DNA of 10,226 nt from Nitrososphaerales archaeon TH5893. Its GTDB lineage: Archaea > Thermoproteota > Nitrososphaeria > Nitrososphaerales > Nitrososphaeraceae. The translations under genes and the position numbers were made by a program. Shown one piece after another: positions 6,806 to 10,226 of this stretch (its first letter is position 1; each line of letters starts with the position of its first letter). Under the pieces are notes generated by a model. That model made no database searches. It saw nothing but the letters and a program-made list of their open reading frames with translations, and was not told the DNA's origin. The stretch lies in the NCBI GenBank assembly GCA_014523685.1, contig JAATVT010000059.1, forward strand, positions 1 through 10,226, written 5' to 3'.

Positions 6806-7624
6806 TTGGAAATAGCAAAACCACAAGGCTTTAGCATCCTAATACTAATCCTGTCTGCAATAACTGTAACATATATAGTATTCCCACTTGTTTCTATAGT
6901 AACTTTTGTCGAGCCAGTAAAAATATTCGAATCGTTGACAAGGCCAGTGCTCTGGAATGCCTTTGTTCTTAGTCTAGTCTCGGCTACAATTTCAACCTCG
7001 CTTCTCGCTCTATTCGGAATTCCACTAGCATATTTCCTAGCAAGATATAGGGGGTTCCGTGGAAAGTTCGTAATCAGAGTTATAGTTATTCTACCTCTGG
7101 TTCTTCCTCCACTTGCAAGCGGTGCTCTTTTGTTAGGTGTATTTGGCCCAAACTCCCCTTTGATACAGTATTTTCCAGGTGTTGAATTTACCCAATCAGT
7201 ACTTGGAGTCATTTTAGCTCAAATTTATGTTGCATCACCATTTATGATTCTTGCAAGTCAGGCAGCATTTGAATCAGTTGATGAATCATATGAAAAGATT
7301 TCAAGATCACTTGGTAAAAATAGACTAGAAACCTTTTTCAGGATTTCGATTCCACTAGCTAAAACTGGAATAATTATTGGCGTTATCATGTCATGGGTCA
7401 GATCTGCTGGGGAGTTGGGGGCTACAATGATGATGGCATACAATCCTCACACAATTTCCATTCAAATATTCGAAGATAATGCAATTGGAGGATTGAGACA
7501 AGCTGTTTCAGGAATCATATTGGTCGTATTATTGGCTATTTTGGTTATAGCTGTTTTTTACATTTTGAGTAATAGGGGTCCACGAATAATCACATTGGGA
7601 AAGCCAAGTAATGGTAATCGCTAG
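6806..7624 (+). CDS. wtpB: Tungstate/molybdate ABC transporter, permease (WtpB/ModB family)
   Basis: The membrane channel subunit, 272 residues, with six predicted helices: about 11-31, 51-75, 88-110, 132-152, 186-205 and 237-255. The cytoplasmic coupling loop that docks onto the ATPase is present at 162-185 (YEKISRSLG...IPLA, an EAA-type motif with G170), followed by SAGELGAT (200-207), characteristic of molybdate/tungstate/sulfate permeases. ILPLVLPPLASG (95-106) is also typical. The gene starts 33 bases after wtpA on the same strand, so the two are very likely co-transcribed. The start is a TTG, forced by a TGA six bases upstream in frame. Only weak purine-rich sequence (GAGAG, about 17-20 bases upstream) could act as a ribosome site. 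No ATP-binding subunit gene follows: the next gene is on the other strand and unrelated. The docking loop looks intact, so an ATPase encoded elsewhere is expected. Confidence 0.92.
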   Translation: MEIAKPQGFSILILILSAITVTYIVFPLVSIVTFVEPVKIFESLTRPVLWNAFVLSLVSATISTSLLALFGIPLAYFLARYRGFRGKFVIRVIVILPLVLPPLASGALLLGVFGPNSPLIQYFPGVEFTQSVLGVILAQIYVASPFMILASQAAFESVDESYEKISRSLGKNRLETFFRISIPLAKTGIIIGVIMSWVRSAGELGATMMMAYNPHTISIQIFEDNAIGGLRQAVSGIILVVLLAILVIAVFYILSNRGPRIITLGKPSNGNR

Positions 7625-7808
7625 TATTTGATAACCGTTGTCGACTCTCCTTAACTAACAAGTCTCTGCTACAAGATGAAAACCATCTCCGTTTAGACTT
7701 GGGATAGTTTCAGGAAGTTGGTCAAAGTTTGTTAAGCATTGCCGTTTTGAATATTTAATACACGTTTTCATGGTCCTTCGAATTCCATACAAGATCAGGT
7801 ATCATAGC

Positions 7809-8480
7809 TCATTTTGTTGCGTGCTCAACCTCCATATGGTCTAACCATGTCATACATTCATCAGTACTCATTAATGAAACACCTATGCTTTTTAGCTCAT
7901 GTAATCCAGTGTCATAAAGTGCTGACGTACTATCCTTAACTAAAACAGCTCTGAAATCTCGTTCACTGGCTTCATAAATAGTTGTTCGGGGACAGTTAGG
8001 AAAGTTGCATCCACATACTACGACTGTATTAACTCCTAGATCACGCAAATGCTTTTCCAACAAAGTATTATAGAATGCTCCCCATCTTGGCTTGTACATT
8101 ATCCATTCCATAGGCCCAATTTGTTGAAGACTACCAGAAAGCAACAAATCCGATTTTAGCCTGATTGAGGAGGAAGGTTTGAGTTCATCCATCAGCTCGG
8201 CACCATCATTTCCAGGCATGACGATTTGCTTGCCATTTTCAATGTCTTTTTTGCGACATAAATCAACATTTGATCCATCTGCACAATAGAGTCTTACGAC
8301 ATGAATCACTGGGTGGCGTAGTTTTCTGTAAACCTGAACCAGGGGTTTAATGTACTGTGTGGCATGAAAAGTACCAGGTATTTCAGCTGCGGAATCTTTT
8401 AGAGTAAAATCACGTTGAACATCAATAATGATGAGTGCAGAATGCTTCCTATCAGGCCTAGTGTAATGATCATCGTTCAA
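7809..8480 (-). CDS. Isochorismatase-family cysteine hydrolase
   Basis: A cytosolic hydrolase of 223 residues in the isochorismatase/nicotinamidase-like superfamily. The Asp-Lys-Cys triad is visible: D20 in ALIIIDVQRDF, K130 in WIMYKPRWGAF, and C163 in CGCNFPNCPRTTIYEASERDF. The CNFPNCPR variant replaces the usual TxxC turn and marks a distinct subgroup. Members cleave amides or vinyl ethers (nicotinamide, N-carbamoyl compounds, isochorismate and others), and the substrate cannot be assigned from this sequence. The motif also contains C156 and C158, and further Cys residues occur at 66, 75 and 209. The length is normal for the family. The start is a TTG at 8480; no in-frame ATG is near the N-terminus, and a TATA-like box lies about 28 bases upstream, pointing to a leaderless message. 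The gene converges on wtpB with 184 bases between the stops, so it is not in that operon. Confidence 0.9.
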   Translation of the reverse strand: MNDDHYTRPDRKHSALIIIDVQRDFTLKDSAAEIPGTFHATQYIKPLVQVYRKLRHPVIHVVRLYCADGSNVDLCRKKDIENGKQIVMPGNDGAELMDELKPSSSIRLKSDLLLSGSLQQIGPMEWIMYKPRWGAFYNTLLEKHLRDLGVNTVVVCGCNFPNCPRTTIYEASERDFRAVLVKDSTSALYDTGLHELKSIGVSLMSTDECMTWLDHMEVEHATK

Positions 8481-8502
8481 GATATATTTTCAAAATGTTT
8501 GC

Positions 8503-8512
8503 ATCTAATATG
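8503..8512 (-). promoter_or_regulatory. Putative TATA box of the hydrolase gene
   Basis: TCATATTAGA on the minus strand is centred about 28 bases before the TTG start at 8480. The match to consensus is fair. A second AT-rich stretch (GAAAATATAT) ends only two bases before the TTG and is too close to serve as the box for this start. Confidence 0.35.
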
Positions 8513-8569
8513 AAGTAATACTAAACCAGTGAAATCCTTGAACCACCATCCTACCCCGACGCGACCCCT

Positions 8570-8583
8570 CCTTCAGGCGAAGG
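8570..8583. repeat. Short GC-rich hairpin CCTTC-AGGC-GAAGG
   Basis: A perfect five-base stem with a four-base loop in an otherwise AT-rich gap. The same arm sequences (GAAGG and CCTTC, in opposite order) occur upstream of wtpA at 5568-5582. It could be part of an untranslated RNA or a protein site; no T-run follows, so it is not an obvious terminator. Confidence 0.3.
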
Positions 8584-8810
8584 GCACATAAATAAGTGCA
8601 GACAATCAATTAGAGAATATCTTGAGATAACGATGAGTTCATTAACCAATACGCCTTCATGAAAGTCCCAAGACCAAATCCAGGGAGTAAATCTAACGCA
8701 AAATAAAATTGAATAGAATGGTTTATCTCAACCTTTGAAATAGTTGAGTGTACTCTGGACCTGAATTAAACCAAGGGTGCTTCTTCCTTTCAGGACCGCA
8801 TTATACAATA

Positions 8811-8822
8811 TGATATTTTATT
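8811..8822 (+). promoter_or_regulatory. Putative TATA box of the ten-helix membrane protein gene
   Basis: TGATATTTTATT on the plus strand is centred about 24-26 bases before the TTG at 8840, predicting a leaderless or nearly leaderless message and supporting that TTG as the start. Confidence 0.45.
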
Positions 8823-8839
8823 AGAAACCCTGAATATTA

Positions 8840-10189
8840 TTGCTTGAGGACTTGAAAAAGCAAATCTCAGCTGGATTTTCTACTGGTCTGAGATTCAACA
8901 GTAAGAGACTTTTTGTTTTAATGGTAGTGGTAACTTTTACCACAATTGTGGATTCAGAGATCGGCGTCGTCGCTGATTTCATTCCAACTCAACTCTCTTC
9001 AAGCACTGGGGTTGCCCTATTCATTGGTATAGTAATAATCTTTGCAATAGGTCAGTACTTCATACTTGCTTACATTAAGCAAATTGACGAAAATACAAGG
9101 GCAAGGGTACTTCATCTCAGATTAACGCACAGATTAGTGTCACTAGCACAGTACGTGTTGGCAGGTATACTTGCAGTTGTCATATTTCAAATCCTACAGT
9201 TGCAACAGTACAACCTGGCAATACTATATGTTTCTTATACTCTTAGTTATGGACTCTGGATAGTAGCTTTAGGCCTTTTAGCAAAAGCATTGTTCGAATG
9301 GTATAGATTTTCTAGCAAGAATATTATGGTGCTAATACTTGCTCTGTCAATGAGTGCATACGTAATAAACGGAATAACTGGTATGGCCACCCATTTTGAT
9401 ATGTTGAATCAACAGAAGCCAGTAATAACGTCTATTGATATAGCGTACTTCCCCGAATTCAGCATTGCAACACTTGGAAACCAGATTAATATTGTATATC
9501 AAATAGCCTCCAGTGTTGCCTATGTTCTTACTTGGATTGGCACCGTCAGGCTGTTGTATCCATACATCAGAAAACTAGGGAGATTCAAGTTCTGGACAAT
9601 TATGGGCGCTGTCATGGTGTACTATCTTATCTCATTCCCTCTCTTCGTCTTGGGATATTTTACTCCATCTGAAAATACAGATGCCATGACGAACATCCTT
9701 ATCTTTTCACTTGGCGGGATTTTCACAGGGGTCGTCTTTGGAGCTGCATTTTTATCAGTGGCAAGAACTCTAAAAAAAGAAAGCGTTCTAAGAAACCATA
9801 TGATAATAGCTGCTTACGGATTTCTTCTCTTTTATATTGCTGGATCCGCCTATGCTGCACAGGCAGCCTATCCCCCATTTGGACTTGTCTCAGTATCCCT
9901 AACTGGCCTATCATGCTATTTGATATATACAGGACTCTATTCTTCAGCAGTAACAGTATCCCAGGACATGGCATTACGTACCTCGATTAGACGGTCAGTA
10001 ACAGAACAATCAAAGTTGCTTGACAGTATTGGTACAGCTCAAATGGATCAAGAGCTACAATCAAGAGTCTTAACAGTTACCAAGAAGCTATCAGACAAGA
10101 TGGAGGAAGAAACTGGAGTTGAGGCATCAATGACAGAAGAGGATATCAAAGAGCACATAGAATTGGTTAGGAAAGAGATTCATAGATAA
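8840..10189 (+). CDS. Ten-helix integral membrane protein with cytoplasmic tail
   Basis: A 449-residue membrane protein of unknown function. About ten hydrophobic helices are visible: roughly 22-48, 55-79, 99-122, 126-152, 161-183, 215-240, 251-274, 283-308, 319-341 and 347-372. Short loops rich in Arg/Lys (such as RARVLHLRLTHR at 87-98 and RKLGRFK at 244-250) suggest the N-terminus is inside. The largest outer loop (about 184-214) contains FPEF and has no cysteines. The final 75 residues form a charged, helical cytoplasmic tail with RTSIRRS, KLLDSIGTAQM and EEETGVE, possibly for dimerisation or partner binding. I recall similar proteins recurring in ammonia-oxidising archaea, but this is memory, not a search result. 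It shows no transporter signature I know; a membrane sensor or scaffold is a guess. The TTG start is chosen because a TATA-like box lies about 25 bases upstream. No downstream gene is visible before the window ends. Confidence 0.85.
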   Translation: MLEDLKKQISAGFSTGLRFNSKRLFVLMVVVTFTTIVDSEIGVVADFIPTQLSSSTGVALFIGIVIIFAIGQYFILAYIKQIDENTRARVLHLRLTHRLVSLAQYVLAGILAVVIFQILQLQQYNLAILYVSYTLSYGLWIVALGLLAKALFEWYRFSSKNIMVLILALSMSAYVINGITGMATHFDMLNQQKPVITSIDIAYFPEFSIATLGNQINIVYQIASSVAYVLTWIGTVRLLYPYIRKLGRFKFWTIMGAVMVYYLISFPLFVLGYFTPSENTDAMTNILIFSLGGIFTGVVFGAAFLSVARTLKKESVLRNHMIIAAYGFLLFYIAGSAYAAQAAYPPFGLVSVSLTGLSCYLIYTGLYSSAVTVSQDMALRTSIRRSVTEQSKLLDSIGTAQMDQELQSRVLTVTKKLSDKMEEETGVEASMTEEDIKEHIELVRKEIHR

Positions 10190-10226
10190 TCCTTGAGAAA
10201 TTATTCAATCTCAATCTTCAGGTTGA

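Larger units (their letters stand above)
8481..8839. other. 359-base divergent intergenic stretch
   Basis: This region separates the hydrolase and ten-helix gene starts and should hold both promoters, one at each end. The middle contains a small hairpin (8570-8583) and an eight-base inverted pair TTGAGATA (8622-8629) and TATCTCAA (8724-8731) about 100 bases apart. The longest tiny frame of interest is 15 codons from an ATG at 8659. I see no supported gene. Confidence 0.5.

Noticed and set aside
6751-7212. 153-codon minus-strand frame antisense to wtpB
   Set aside because: The plus strand encodes an unmistakable permease with its EAA loop; the antisense frame has no known motif.
8659-8706. 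15-codon frame MKVPRPNPGSKSNAK
   Set aside because: It recalls the opening of a small phage/bacterial protein family (PNPGS), but it stops at once, the rest of the family sequence is not visible downstream, and it may be chance.
8620-8731. Inverted pair TTGAGATA / TATCTCAA about 100 bases apart, considered as mobile-element ends
   Set aside because: Eight bases is too short, no transposase lies between, and no target duplication is visible.
1-10226. tRNA, rRNA, CRISPR array or insertion sequence
   Set aside because: No repeat-spacer pattern, no transposase or integrase coding, and no cloverleaf-like or rRNA-like stretch was recognised by reading both strands.

Overview
The window looks like a chromosomal segment of an ammonia-oxidising archaeon of the Nitrososphaeria (Thaumarchaeota), possibly a low-GC Nitrosocosmicus-like lineage. 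This is inference. The grounds are the AT-rich sequence, archaeal TATA-like boxes about 26-28 bases before start codons (leaderless transcripts), frequent TTG/GTG starts, U-run terminators, a WtpA-type rather than bacterial ModA-type oxyanion transporter, and a style of soluble multi-module histidine kinase that I associate with this group.

Layout. The left half is read on the minus strand. From right to left it holds an SRPBCC-like small protein (5049-5435), a small protein of unknown function (4480-4788), a 713-residue soluble histidine kinase (2166-4307), a prohibitin/SPFH membrane protein (478-1545) and a small glycine-rich hypothetical protein (6-365). The right half carries, on the plus strand, a tungstate/molybdate-type binding protein and its permease (5708-6772 and 6806-7624). 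A minus-strand isochorismatase-family hydrolase follows (7809-8480), then a plus-strand ten-helix membrane protein with a cytoplasmic tail (8840-10189). Two stretches over 300 bases, 1546-2165 and 8481-8839, contain no convincing gene.

How the genes work together. Only the binding protein and permease clearly form an operon (33-base gap, same strand). They should take up tungstate or molybdate, but the ATPase gene that would complete the importer is not in this window. The other genes mostly have their own promoter-like boxes and look like single transcription units. The histidine kinase has no response regulator beside it.

The most notable observation is inside the kinase. The roughly 480 residues before its phospho-acceptor histidine consist of three diverged copies of one module. 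Each ends in the same signature (Ser-Asn, then Ile-Phe, then Trp) with exactly the same spacing, so the sensor arose by triplication and runs straight into the kinase dimerisation helix. No mobile element, CRISPR array, rRNA or tRNA was recognised.
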